A stretch of DNA of 64,000 bases from Lewinellaceae bacterium. Lineage in GTDB: Bacteria > Bacteroidota > Bacteroidia > Chitinophagales > Saprospiraceae. The DNA lies in the NCBI GenBank assembly GCA_020636275.1, contig JACJYD010000001.1:806001-870000 (forward strand), read 5' to 3'. The notes below the pieces were generated by a model, which saw only the letters and a list, made by a program, of their open reading frames with translations, ran no database searches and was not told where the DNA came from. Positions within the stretch are counted from its first letter, which is position 1, and each line of letters opens with the position of its first letter. The translations under genes and the position numbers were made by a program. This document shows, one piece after another, positions 18,601-25,210 of this stretch.

Positions 18601-18685
18601 AACTGTCGTCGTTCAACGGGAGGGTGCCGATGCTGGCGGCGCCGATCTGGGCAAGTATATGGTCCTGGATGGATTGAAGCGTCAT
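9617..18685 (-). CDS. Giant unrecognised protein, 3022 aa, second gene of a two-gene operon
   Basis: I do not recognise this protein with confidence. It has no signal peptide, no lipobox, no T9SS tail and no clear membrane helix, so it is probably cytosolic or exported by an unusual route. Residues 1-460 are beta-rich; about 467-557 is helical and charged, like a coiled coil (LGKTMGEAQKLINTAKPGEL). Residues about 1010-1285 alternate hydrophobic and polar residues in long strands (for example IFGLGLQIGVGKYFQKGPL, IYIQGTLGIVGILEGAVDF). That pattern recalls large DUF6603-type proteins, a tentative likeness only. The C-terminal 1700 residues mix helices and strands with no catalytic motif seen. 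The reading frame is uninterrupted and its codon use looks like its neighbours'. It starts 26 bp after the 1158-aa gene, so the two are co-transcribed. Confidence 0.85.
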   Translation of the reverse strand: MTLQSIQDHILAQIGAASIGTLPLNDDSFQVTGANALVESMKGPSIQLEIKREEIAITNDAGGKEHLLIPVQNATLEFSPGGVPAGLTLHSHDFAVRIYPDSGQQSGFYLEWEGAFDQFELTQFYNLGWLPDSIELPQLEFAELLLQGTTYANGEPATFSLGARMKESYEIVPDLDARLHEASVLYTGYVDPAKSSELTLSGLFKVGESGSRVTVTLPTAVKGPWTFSLDQSGSEDTFTLADLFQLVAGVNIFQELPAELNIADNFSLQELTLTYDFAQKTLSYIKVALSLGDWNLFYGLSILDAGLTIEITDPTLSSRTVQTTIGGKYAIKNKSAETVATLDVELFIPTDGSDWELNATGGLGDEDNGFLDAITGDLKVTEWLPDSISDPTIHINEFYLRFSPQRGKIFQTRIDVGLDLTLEIVKDVLSLGDPYFAFDIIWPDNPESDAIRVLELYGQTEKALIVNSLGDLSLELDELGKTMGEAQKLINTAKPGELANLQAEYRMIFLQKVDGIRQRFGVDVKNKLDALEKLEKVQAVIDDPKKALLDSLLNKLGLGLNPVPSPPVKTFETALENCKKSLRGSLFDQASNHAATAKGAADGMIASIGTETLNALLENLKKDSKNKPENKTKINAQLGGYVGLPGNTRMQVLATRDETKTWRFRGMLEGELKLIDTAKRFLGNNLVPPPEFKTDLTINVLEAEIVLPPRPAGAQAKADPTFRFVCGIKDPWSFYLGDFHLDVKSLLFAIEHRGPGSTAGALSGAAVFNGMNVELSYAFAPNQTKLALNWEGIVGEYEKTDAADQILRLSIQHKSVGDIISLLVRTAKPSLGTYRLPEPWNFLDKIPADLELEYWVKGPHAGQLMLTKALDIDLVVVHITGISVTRTASEEVFIDLHDLSHPKWDAANPKSAPPEAGGLAKRLIDLRLLALGQHVAVQNAGQIRDMKQAIDTLRRFTVPGADGIPNAILFDAKSHWLVGMDFGLLQVPPYEKPANQTTPWKPVYALQLSALFNDPNIYGLRIELNGDKIPPLKGLKFEILYTKINDSIGKYHVELVLPDIMRYIEAGAVSLVLPVIVVDVFTNGDFFIDFGFPYNLDFRRSFSITVIVLGVPVLGSGGFYFGKLSEATTPRPVPVSFHNELKPDNGKFNPIMIFGLGLQIGVGKYFQKGPLTARFSLTFVGMVEGIVATFNPNSNLPAGGKDINKTNYIYIQGTLGIVGILEGAVDFKIIKAKVLIRLSVIAQATYESYCVMPIKLSASVEVEVSIEVLFVTIDFSFSATISATFEVGNDTHKEAPWFKDLAQGRAALFARDLIEPAPRLDLTPLPVPAAKEKLTLFATLQPTIAWDQAKKPSPQVVFALLMECPAAAGTATGATPFEKMADSIYRWVVQGVLSTDSSPTMTRADLADLLEELRGDTLDILPYDSLKKHLSEQFALEVKYPAGNETAITGTPFPVFPFMKVVADQEVIEMTKKIVNGKEVTVPVTTHKITTVGFSEFAKCNPQYLNFLSAYFEATATQPEDPAFEEHPGFDPSGAQLSLVEQLFEDYFLTIAREMVGATIQWLEEEKQSQTTLEAARAALKTRNTAGHLSSMLARFYLGGQRMPKNAGLMLLAEPPTFDDRFGIFQATGQQIALSGHGKLTLTLTSIETLTGGWSLPATSYILPASLVQQLVSLEADAAKPLPFATKTLLTPFQPQARAYPLTRAIDWESGNRYIWEFTESIQRQLGRDAAAVAGMKIQVGVPANDQLTIGPAGNQGWGTLVEFNLKRTSNPLSYELIGTNEAGIALLEKIILTTPSPAWVDFQLLYRPVSGGLTQKKLSAPANADYVAFLTQINLSTETNPIQQRGMLAVLSEADRTLAGVLDQQDFLERLWTASIVRSGGHYLFYQDLTSGQGLPGDLFGQDDTATLYLLVNFGAVAPKNYMNCGLTDKNINLQKDLVFARDEHFTDKINELQPGQVLLEATRTKPAGAKANSFADLFQLLSYEVKAGTAFGNTFPLGGETEIISSTPIGPRKNGGANSWLYEQIVPAFKFADKSSLLFAFPPPTDISDPNTNFILPASSENPYAGVGKKLEVQLQIRDVYGNAIPNPADTAGSDLKYVDALIPVHQWPATSLGLVFKENALEVTLTQSEKVYNSLESDQDRTNAYQRDLRLFKKIYYQLFQQDDANTPHIRVDLRSTFLGDELSAAPAGSPNAGALTQLRTFVAQAINYLERKLRTVADSRPAGATLSRSITPATINPATIFELLVEIQLRRTNYIHPDLQSEEAVFLGRTPVKPFSAENEKGTDNWEIALGNFATQLETLFPTLKLATGFDKGELDNYDQQKDLFLVRMNRFAWSKNEPVALALPPLATQLQEHTANVRTYSKEEGLNTAATNQQEFTRIDMDDWARTFLEAFDTVLSPDLAGAIYLLDELYEGKTGYLSEPVLKHVLDSKKKLAGAIAGKLKPILEADTIADKSQAVEKLKQRLLMELAQAYEVNAVVHYPVTLANPETGIETRLYGSPVIVANDGTVSKPSYTLSNAKIEADKANSHLDFLFTTKSPTQEPFVSLDLAFKISHLEYGIQSDPRFEGYQASSWLSFVHPPAPVSLGKVNIPIVLRDFPEAPVLLQQAAVQSDDFVEGMTAAQILDIAVSWDYQIKYNQRLTSQDWLQVEVQFNLSEAEIAALRGFSENLLDALAIFTYHWPRLRSDLLTLLPGINAKTIQTLPDAQLQQAANAVMAFANLARNVADTWEAWTPPVSELVGPQDAVHNKLFAAREFGVGDKLTTEFKDLNPAVDPNVPDPVILVGPDETGPSSRGNMRHEYNLDYKTANAEPLRALTFEKLHLLAYQNAISAVYLSRNEELIPGKKSAPDFVYYTPQTRFPAPIIPLLNNDIEVNIGQLIAGKNPLVNYLSKFFQELFKDVYMEETGEKIITMQLDCSYAYKLADDPAQPFIRLPIILVPPYEFHLDGPQNDTSLTEPSLSAQIAREIKEWQAAENPAPDNALARLVFDVAAFSTTSKSSRQPILRLRNVVLPLEELK

Positions 18686-18711
18686 GATCTTATTGGTTGG
18701 AATGGGGTGAA

Positions 18712-21700
18712 TCAGGGTTGAACGTCTTTATTATAAGCGGCATACCAGCCGAGGTCTTTGGAAGCGCCTTCCGGGTTGCCGAAAAGGTAGAAGTGGGTGC
18801 TTCCCCCGGGCGGTATTTTCAACAAGCCGAAGAACTTGAGGCTGATGTCGTTGATCTTGAGGATGAAGCCCTTCGGGCTGCTGATTAGTTGCAGCTCGTT
18901 GATGGAGAGTTTCAGCAGGCCCTGGATCGACAGCATTTTGGCGTTGGGATTGACTCCGGGCAGCTTGATGCCCATGTAGAGGCTGTGGCGATCGGGTTTG
19001 CTGTTGGGCGCCCAGGCCAGGAGCACCGGGGCGGTGAGGTTGCCGAGGTTGGACAAGTCCCCGGCGCTGCCCATGTTGAGCACGCATTCAAAGCCGTACC
19101 AGTCGTCGGCGATCGGGGCCGTTTCCAGCCCGGCCAGTTCGACGGGCAGAAAGCCGAGCTTGTCGGGCAGGGTATTTTTGTCCCCAAACCGGAAAGTCTT
19201 CAGTTCGAGCGGCATTTGGCCCATGAGCGAGCCTTTTCGGATCGGGCTGCCGGCCAGGTTGAAGCGCACCAGGGGATATTGCATCGTGAAGGTGCGCACG
19301 GTGGGGTTGTCGAGACTAAAGGAAAAGTCGAGTTGGAGGTTGGTAAACGCCAGTCCGGGGTTGACCTCATCCTTTTCTGGGGGCAGGCCGAAGGAAAGGA
19401 TGTCGAAGTTCTTCATCGGAATGTCGAACAGCAGGTTGCCGATGAAGCTGAAAAAAGAGTTGACCTGCCGGGAGCCTACCGCTCGCGGGTTCGTCTTGAA
19501 GATGGCCCGGTCGATCTCTATGTATTGGTACAGCCCGCTTTCCACCTTGAACTGGACGGGTTCGTCGGAGAGGAAGGTGTAGACGTCCTTGCCGTTCTTT
19601 TTCTCGTAGGTGCCGTTGATATTGATGAAATCGATCTCTCCCGGCTTGACCTTTTCCTTGAACAGCTCGCGCATCGTGACGCGGATCTTGCTGGAGAAGT
19701 TCTGCAGGGCGGAATTTTTAAACAGGGCGAACAGGTTGAGCACCTTAAAGTCGAAGGTTTCGGGGGTAAATTTGGAGGGACGGGACGTATCCTGGGTCAC
19801 GTTGCCCTGCATGAGCCGCTGGTAGTTGACGTCCTGGTAATAGATCAGTCCGAAGAGGGAGCTTTTTTCCTTATAGACCAGGTTGCCGGCGCCGGTATTC
19901 TGGACCTGGTTGATCTCCATGCCCACGTGGTGGGCGTTGAAGCGGGAGAGGTCGATACCGCCGATGAGGCCCTGGAGCTCGGGGGGCATCGCGTCGATCT
20001 GGATGTCGACCTTGAGGGCGAGCACGCCGTTCCAGCGCGGGTTTTGGACGATCCGGATGAAGTCCTGGAAATAGGGATTGTCTTTTTGGTTGACGATCGC
20101 GTCGTTGATGTAGTCCTGTATCCAGCGGGAAATGAGCTGGAGTTCCAGGTCGTTGGGGTTCGAGCCCTTGGCGCCGTTGAAGTCTTTGGGTTGCGTCCAG
20201 AGTGCGGGATTTTTGATGCGATCCAGCAGGCTTTCGTTGCAAAATTTGAAGATGAGGATATTCTTGTAATCGCCCAGGCGTTGGTTTTGGCCTACGTTGA
20301 AGTTGAAGGGCCAGCCGGCGATGACCAGGTGGTTTTGGAATACGGCGCCGGTTGCAGCGCCATCGGTAGCCAGGGCGCCGATATTTTCGGCGTTGGTGAT
20401 GACGAGGAATTGCTGGTTGGTCTGGAAGGCCTTCTGCAGCGGCAGGGGCGGCTTGTCGAAGCGAAGCTTGTTGGAGGTCTTGTCTTCGCCGATGAGCAGC
20501 TCGGTCCAGTTGTTGCCCTGGGGTTGGAGTTTGACGATGTTGCCCTGGGGCGTGGTCGACTGGATGGTGGTTGCGGGCGGCACGAGGGTTTCCCTCAGTT
20601 TGTCGACGCGGAATTTTCGCGAAGCGCTGAGCACCTGGTTTTCGAATGCCACTTCCGGGGAACCGGGGGTCGTCGCAGCAGCCGCTTTTTTGCCTTGTCC
20701 GGTCTGGACGGTTTCCATCAGTTGGTTGCGGGCGCCGTTGCTGCCTTTGGTGAGTATGGGGGCGCCGCTGTGCGGTACGAGGGGCAGGCAGAAGTCGGGA
20801 TCTGTTGGTAAGGGGATGGTGGTGTCGATGTAGTCGAAAACAGGTGTATTGTCGTCTTCTACGTCGGGTTTGTAAAGCGGGCCGCCATCGGGTTGCGAGA
20901 TGTGGTGGGCCGCCAGGCCATCTTTGTGTACGATGCTGAGCCAGGCGGTGTGGCAGCTGGCGTTGAGCGAGTCGGAAAGGACCAGGCGGTTGGTATGGCT
21001 GCTTGCCGGCGCCGGGAAGATCGGAGCGAAAGCCGGCTGATGGGGGTGAAAGCGCAGGGACACTTTTCCATTGGAATAAGGGAAAAGGATGGATTCGGTG
21101 CCCGTATAACCCGTTAGCCATTTGGTATGGCCGTTGACCAGGCCGAGCTGATTGTTTTTCGGGAGGATCTCCATGGTAAAATCGCCGGAGGGCACGAAGT
21201 AGTAGTGGGCATCGGTGGCGCCGTCGCAGCGTTGGCTGAACACGAGGCGGGCGGTGTTTTTGTCGGGTTGGAGGCGGATGGAGTACCCTTTTTGGGTTTT
21301 AAAAGGCGTATCGAAGACCGTTGCGGAGGTTCCCCCCAGGGAACTGAGGCGTTTTGTTTCTCCGGTAAAGGCGAAATAGGTGCGATCGGGGTTGAGGAGG
21401 GCGGTGGGATCGAAACCGGCCTGGAAAAAGACGCCGCTCTGTTCGGGACCTTTGTGGAAGAGCGGGAAATGCAGTTCGCGCAGGGCCTTCTCCCGCTGGG
21501 TGATCGCCGCGCTGTTGCCGTTGGTTTCGACGGTTTCCTCGAAGAAATATTTCAACCCCAGGTCGAAGTTGACCAATTGGTCGTCGGGCGTGAGGTAGAG
21601 GCCGAATTGGAACTGGCCGCAGTGTGGGCCGGTCAGCGAGAGGGTGACGATCTTGTCGGTATATTGTTGAGGCCGGATGATCTGTTCCTGAACGAACAGT

Positions 21701-22188
21701 TCGACCGGCGGCTGGGTGCCCGATTTGAAAAGGATCTCGGACGAATCGGCCGAAAACTGGATGGAGACTTCCGCGTCTTTTTTGAAGCGCAATTCCGAAA
21801 AGCCGTTGCCGATGGGCAGGGGGGTGTCTTCAAACACCCGGAACTGGAGGGTGGAAGGTTGTACGACAGGAACGAGCCAGACGTTGTCGGCGGTGGGCGC
21901 CGCGTCGGGTTCGCGGAGAAAGACCATGGCGTTCCAGAGGAATTGCGGCGTTTTGGCAAGGATCACCTGCCAGAGCGCATCGATAAAGGCCTGATCGGTT
22001 TTGACCGGCGTTTTATGCGAAAAAAGGAAAGCCGCGCCGCGTTCGCGCCAGCAGGCGGTCAGTGGAATTTTACTTTGGTTGAACGTGCTTTGATCGCTGA
22101 GGAGGAAGGCCGACCAGGAGTTGTCGGCTGGGGTGGAAAGGAAGAGGCGGCTCCCTGTGGAGCTCCTTTCATAGGTGATACCTGGCAT
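18712..22188 (-). CDS. Large unrecognised protein, 1158 aa, first gene of the giant operon
   Basis: I do not recognise it. The N-terminus (MPGITYERSSTGSRLFLSTP) is not a signal peptide. The protein is beta-rich, with many proline-punctuated strands. Two phrases in its last 400 residues, GNLLFDIPMKNFDILSFGLP and INDISLKFFGLLKIPPGG, resemble the strand-rich style of the following 3022-aa protein (SFYLGDFHLDVKSLLFAIEH), so the two may share a fold or bind each other; this is inference. No ATPase, protease or nuclease motif is visible. It starts 75 bp downstream of hypC on the same strand, so transcription could read through from hypABC, although the gap is AT-rich and could hold its own promoter. 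Confidence 0.85.
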   Translation of the reverse strand: MPGITYERSSTGSRLFLSTPADNSWSAFLLSDQSTFNQSKIPLTACWRERGAAFLFSHKTPVKTDQAFIDALWQVILAKTPQFLWNAMVFLREPDAAPTADNVWLVPVVQPSTLQFRVFEDTPLPIGNGFSELRFKKDAEVSIQFSADSSEILFKSGTQPPVELFVQEQIIRPQQYTDKIVTLSLTGPHCGQFQFGLYLTPDDQLVNFDLGLKYFFEETVETNGNSAAITQREKALRELHFPLFHKGPEQSGVFFQAGFDPTALLNPDRTYFAFTGETKRLSSLGGTSATVFDTPFKTQKGYSIRLQPDKNTARLVFSQRCDGATDAHYYFVPSGDFTMEILPKNNQLGLVNGHTKWLTGYTGTESILFPYSNGKVSLRFHPHQPAFAPIFPAPASSHTNRLVLSDSLNASCHTAWLSIVHKDGLAAHHISQPDGGPLYKPDVEDDNTPVFDYIDTTIPLPTDPDFCLPLVPHSGAPILTKGSNGARNQLMETVQTGQGKKAAAATTPGSPEVAFENQVLSASRKFRVDKLRETLVPPATTIQSTTPQGNIVKLQPQGNNWTELLIGEDKTSNKLRFDKPPLPLQKAFQTNQQFLVITNAENIGALATDGAATGAVFQNHLVIAGWPFNFNVGQNQRLGDYKNILIFKFCNESLLDRIKNPALWTQPKDFNGAKGSNPNDLELQLISRWIQDYINDAIVNQKDNPYFQDFIRIVQNPRWNGVLALKVDIQIDAMPPELQGLIGGIDLSRFNAHHVGMEINQVQNTGAGNLVYKEKSSLFGLIYYQDVNYQRLMQGNVTQDTSRPSKFTPETFDFKVLNLFALFKNSALQNFSSKIRVTMRELFKEKVKPGEIDFININGTYEKKNGKDVYTFLSDEPVQFKVESGLYQYIEIDRAIFKTNPRAVGSRQVNSFFSFIGNLLFDIPMKNFDILSFGLPPEKDEVNPGLAFTNLQLDFSFSLDNPTVRTFTMQYPLVRFNLAGSPIRKGSLMGQMPLELKTFRFGDKNTLPDKLGFLPVELAGLETAPIADDWYGFECVLNMGSAGDLSNLGNLTAPVLLAWAPNSKPDRHSLYMGIKLPGVNPNAKMLSIQGLLKLSINELQLISSPKGFILKINDISLKFFGLLKIPPGGSTHFYLFGNPEGASKDLGWYAAYNKDVQP

Positions 22189-22263
22189 GATGGGGCTTAT
22201 TTATATTGCTCTGAAAGAACGAATATAAATAAAAAGAATAAAAAAGGGAGAATTATTTATTCT

Positions 22264-22512
22264 TTATTCTGTCAGCTCGTCCATTTCCCCGATCTGTTTC
22301 AGGTACTCGAAGGTCGTTTTGGCTTCTTCTTCATCCACCACACTGAGGGCTACGCCTACGTGTACGAGCACGTAGTCGCCGATCCGGGCTTCGGGTACCA
22401 TGGAGAGATTGACGTCTTTCAAAATGCCGCCGAAGGACACCTTGGCCTGGCGGAAGGTTTCATCGAGCTCTACGTCGATGGAGATGATTTGACCGGGTAT
22501 GGCGAGGCACAT
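22264..22512 (-). CDS. hypC: HypC hydrogenase maturation chaperone
   Basis: An 82-aa HypC/HupF protein. The defining N-terminus MCLAIPGQI is present; Cys2 is the residue that in known HypC carries the Fe(CN)2CO unit with HypD and binds the large-subunit precursor. The rest fits too (GDYVLVHVGVALSVVDEEEA). The start at 22512 is chosen because it yields this N-terminus; the frame is open further upstream, but only through repeat DNA. It is the last of hypA-hypB-hypC; hypD, hypE and hypF are not in the window. Confidence 0.96.
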   Translation of the reverse strand: MCLAIPGQIISIDVELDETFRQAKVSFGGILKDVNLSMVPEARIGDYVLVHVGVALSVVDEEEAKTTFEYLKQIGEMDELTE

Positions 22513-22520
22513 GAGGTTTG

Positions 22521-22606
22521 GTTGAAGAGTTGAAAGGTTGAAGGGTTGAAAAGTTGAAGAGTTGATGAGCTTTCTTTTCAACTCTTCAACCTTTCAACTC
22601 TTCAAC
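22521..22606. repeat. TTGAARRG/CAACTCTT inverted repeat array, copy 1
   Basis: A run of about 10-bp units (GTTGAAGAGTTGAAAGGTTG...) at 22521-22565 faces its reverse complement (CAACTCTTCAACCTTTCAAC) at 22578-22606, able to form a long hairpin. It fills the hypB-hypC gap. The same array recurs at 28245-28351. Confidence 0.82.
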
Positions 22607-22610
22607 TAAA

Positions 22611-23423
22611 TTATAATTGATTTTTCGTACTCCTTAGCCAATCATACCATTCCTCCATACCCTGCCCGGTGAGGGCGCTGATTTCGAGGAACTGGAGTTT
22701 GGGGTTGGCGTGGAGGGCGTAGTGTTTGGCTTTTTCGACATCGAAGGGGACGTAGGGCAGCAGGTCGACCTTGTTGATGAGGCAGAGGTCGGAAGTATGG
22801 AACATGTCGGGGTATTTGAGGGGTTTGTCATCGCCTTCGGTGACGGAGATGATGACGACGCGGCGGCTTTCGCCGAGGTCGAAAAGGGAGGGGCAGACGA
22901 GGTTGCCCACGTTTTCGATCATGACGATGGCGCCATCGGAAGGCGTCAGTTTTTTGACGGCACGGTTGACCATATCGGAGTCGAGGTGGCAGCCTTTGCC
23001 GGTGTTGACCTGGACGACCGGCGCGCCGGTGGCGGCGATGCGGTCGGCGTCGCGGGTGGTTTGCTGGTCGCCTTCGATGACAAAGAACGCCAATTCGTCC
23101 TTGAGGTCGGCCAGGGTGCGTTCGAGCACGGCGGTCTTACCCGAGCCCGGTGAGCTGACCAGGTTGAGGGCGAGGATGTTTTTGGCTTCGAAATAGCCGC
23201 GGTTGCGTTCGGCCAGGCGGTTGTTTTGAGCCAGGACGTCTTGTTCCAGTTCGATCACGGTCTTTCCCCCGTGCGTATGCTCGTGGTCATGGTGATGATG
23301 GTGGTGATGATGGCCATGGCCATGCTCGTGGTCGTGAGGATCGTGCATAAGTTTAGTTTCTTCTCCGATGAGGAGGATCTTGACGGCGTCAGCCGGTTGA
23401 TTGCAGCCACAGGTGTCGCACAT
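22611..23423 (-). CDS. hypB: HypB nickel-incorporation GTPase
   Basis: A 270-aa HypB/UreG-family GTPase that supplies nickel to the hydrogenase large subunit. The N-terminus MCDTCGC matches the high-affinity nickel CxxCGC motif. A histidine-rich store follows (eight consecutive His within about 31-50), then the P-loop SSPGSGKTAVLERTL (about 90-104) and later the G-domain motif NKVDLLPY. The His-rich stretch suggests nickel storage as well as delivery. It lies between hypA and hypC with repeat-filled gaps on both sides. Confidence 0.96.
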   Translation of the reverse strand: MCDTCGCNQPADAVKILLIGEETKLMHDPHDHEHGHGHHHHHHHHDHEHTHGGKTVIELEQDVLAQNNRLAERNRGYFEAKNILALNLVSSPGSGKTAVLERTLADLKDELAFFVIEGDQQTTRDADRIAATGAPVVQVNTGKGCHLDSDMVNRAVKKLTPSDGAIVMIENVGNLVCPSLFDLGESRRVVIISVTEGDDKPLKYPDMFHTSDLCLINKVDLLPYVPFDVEKAKHYALHANPKLQFLEISALTGQGMEEWYDWLRSTKNQL

Positions 23424-23446
23424 GCTCTTTTGGTTTTTTAGTTTTT

Positions 23447-23485
23447 AGGGTATAAGTTTTTGGGGGCGACAAAAACTTATACCCT
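23447..23485. repeat. AGGGTATAAGTTTTTG hairpin, copy 1
   Basis: Perfect 16-bp arms: AGGGTATAAGTTTTTG at 23447-23462 and its reverse complement at 23470-23485, with a 7-nt loop. Flanking TTTAGTTTTT and AAACTTATAAACT extend the pairing imperfectly. It lies in the hypA-hypB gap; a diverged copy lies at 28964-29016. Confidence 0.82.
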
Positions 23486-23503
23486 CATAAACTTATAAAC
23501 TAA

Positions 23504-23845
23504 TTATGAAACCACCAACGATTTCACCCGCAACTCCCTCCCCTGCAGCAGGTCGCTGAAGGTTTCGCCGCAGTGGGGGCAGGGGGCGAACCACTCGGGT
23601 AGTTCGAATTCGGATTGGCAGTTGGAGCAGCGGGCGCGGGCAGGAACGCGGTGGACGATCCGTTCGGCGTGGGCCAGTACGGTGTGCGGCACACCTGCCT
23701 GCCAGGCGAAGTCCAGGGCATCCCATTCGACGCCGGCGAGGGTTCCGATCTCCAGTTCGATGGAATCGACGATCTGAGCGCCGGCTTTCCGGACTTGCTC
23801 CTCTGCAATGCTCACAATACTTTGAACGATAGAGAGTTCGTGCAT
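23504..23845 (-). CDS. hypA: HypA hydrogenase nickel metallochaperone
   Basis: A 113-aa HypA/HybF protein that passes nickel with HypB. The N-terminal nickel ligand motif MHELSI is present, and the zinc site is CSNC ... CPHC (about 75-95). The start at 23845 is chosen because MHE must be the N-terminus for nickel binding; an upstream in-frame extension to 23932 would bury it. First gene of hypABC, divergent from hyaA, with regulatory dyads between. Confidence 0.95.
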   Translation of the reverse strand: MHELSIVQSIVSIAEEQVRKAGAQIVDSIELEIGTLAGVEWDALDFAWQAGVPHTVLAHAERIVHRVPARARCSNCQSEFELPEWFAPCPHCGETFSDLLQGRELRVKSLVVS

Positions 23846-23918
23846 TTTTCGAATAAATGGGACAGTGGGCAAAAACACTGCCGGAGGGTGAAAGTAAAGG
23901 TTGCTCCAGCCGGAAGGC

Positions 23919-23954
23919 ATGACAAAAGTCACTTTGGGTAATGATAAATGTCAT
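23919..23954. promoter_or_regulatory. Two tandem CRP/FNR-like dyads between hypA and hyaA
   Basis: Two similar dyads: ATGAC-AAAA-GTCAC at 23919-23932 and ATGAT-AAAT-GTCAT at 23941-23954. Their starts are 22 bp apart, about two helical turns. The TGAy-N4-rTCA form fits the CRP/FNR superfamily. They lie 74-109 bp upstream of hypA and 108-143 bp upstream of the hyaA ATG, suitable for joint control. The regulator is not in this window; binding is inferred. Confidence 0.5.
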
Positions 23955-24061
23955 ACAAATATAAAAATATAGATTAGTAGTTTTAACACTATTCCATTGG
24001 CTATATCCCAACCGAAGCATATTTTATTTTGAGTAAAAAAACCAATAAAAACAGCGCTGTT

Positions 24062-25180
24062 ATGCCTTCCACAACAACAAAACGTCCCACCTATTTTGAA
24101 GAGCTGCGGGAACGAGGTTATTCGCGCCGTGATTTCATGAAATTCTGTACCATGATGGCCGCCTATTTGGGGTTGGAAGCCAGCGGGGCTGCGCAAATTG
24201 CCCGGTCGCTGGAGAATACGCCTCGCGTTCCGGTCATTTGGCTACATTTTCAAGAATGCACCTGTTGCAGCGAGTCGTTCATTCGTTCATCGCACCCGAT
24301 CGTAGCGGATATTGTCCTTGACAAGATCTCGCTGGATTACACGGAAACGTTGATGGCTGCCGCGGGTCACCAGGCCGAGGAAGCCATGAAACAGACGATG
24401 GAGAAATACCATGGAGAATATGTATTATGCGTGGAAGGTTCCGTGCCCACCGGCGCCGACGGCGTATACTGCTGCATCGGTGGCCGGTCGTCGATGGATA
24501 TTTTGCAGGAATGTGCAGATGGGGCGAGCGCCGTCATTTGCTGGGGCAGTTGTGCCAGCAATGGTTGCGTACAAGCCGCCAAACCCAACCCGACGAGTGC
24601 CACGCCGATCCACAAACTGATCAAGGGCAAGCCGATCATCAAGGTGCCGGGCTGTCCGCCGATCGGAGAAGTGATGGCGGGTGTATTGGTACACATCATC
24701 ACCTTTGGCCGCTTGCCGGAACTCGACCGGATCGGCCGTCCGAAGGCCTTCTATTCAAGGAGGGTGCACGACAGTTGCTACCGTCGTCCGTTCTACGACG
24801 CCGGTTTATTCGTCAACACTTTCGACGATGAAAACGCCAGGAAGGGCTATTGCCTGTACAAGGTAGGGTGCAAGGGCCCGAGCACATATAATGCCTGCGG
24901 GGTGACGCGGTGGAACAACGGCACCAGCTTCCCCATCCAGTCGGGCCACGGATGTTTTGGATGCAGTGAAGAGAACTTCTGGGATAACGGGCCGATCTAC
25001 CGGCAAATGGCTTCCTTTCCGGGATTCGGAATAGAGAGCAACGCCGATAAGATCGGGATGACCGCGGCGGGTCTTACCGCGGCGGGTCTCGCCGCACACG
25101 CAATCGGCACCAACCTGCGCAAGTCGAAGATCATCGACAAGAACATTCAGGAAGGGCGGGAAGCCGAACAGGAACTGTAA
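24062..25180 (+). CDS. hyaA: O2-tolerant type [NiFe]-hydrogenase small subunit
   Basis: A 372-aa iron-sulfur subunit exported by Tat together with the large subunit. The twin-arginine motif SRRDFMKF is at 21-28. The mature part starts near [11 protein letters not shown] and has CTCC (mature Cys17, 19, 20) and WGSCASNGC (Cys115, 120), then PGCPP (Cys149). The two extra cysteines, at positions 19 and 120, mark the [4Fe-3S] proximal cluster of O2-tolerant enzymes such as E. coli Hyd-1. The distal (HDSC, then GYCLYKVGC) and medial (NAC, then GHGCFGC) ligands are intact. The C-terminal hydrophobic stretch ([17 protein letters not shown]) would anchor it to the membrane. A TTG start at 24029 is possible; the ATG is preferred, and a weak TATTTTG box at 24025-24031 would exclude the TTG. 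Confidence 0.96.
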   Translation: MPSTTTKRPTYFEELRERGYSRRDFMKFCTMMAAYLGLEASGAAQIARSLENTPRVPVIWLHFQECTCCSESFIRSSHPIVADIVLDKISLDYTETLMAAAGHQAEEAMKQTMEKYHGEYVLCVEGSVPTGADGVYCCIGGRSSMDILQECADGASAVICWGSCASNGCVQAAKPNPTSATPIHKLIKGKPIIKVPGCPPIGEVMAGVLVHIITFGRLPELDRIGRPKAFYSRRVHDSCYRRPFYDAGLFVNTFDDENARKGYCLYKVGCKGPSTYNACGVTRWNNGTSFPIQSGHGCFGCSEENFWDNGPIYRQMASFPGFGIESNADKIGMTAAGLTAAGLAAHAIGTNLRKSKIIDKNIQEGREAEQEL

Positions 25181-25210
25181 CCCATTTCTCTAACCACATT
25201 TTTTTTCGTC

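Noticed and set aside
9617..22188. Giant operon as prophage tail or contractile injection genes
   Set aside because: No sheath, tube, baseplate, ATPase or lysozyme-like gene next to it, and no phage-type text in either protein.
22513..22581. N-terminal extension of HypC through the TTGAAAAG repeats
   Set aside because: The extension is translated repeat DNA; the true start must place Cys at residue 2 (MCLAIPG).
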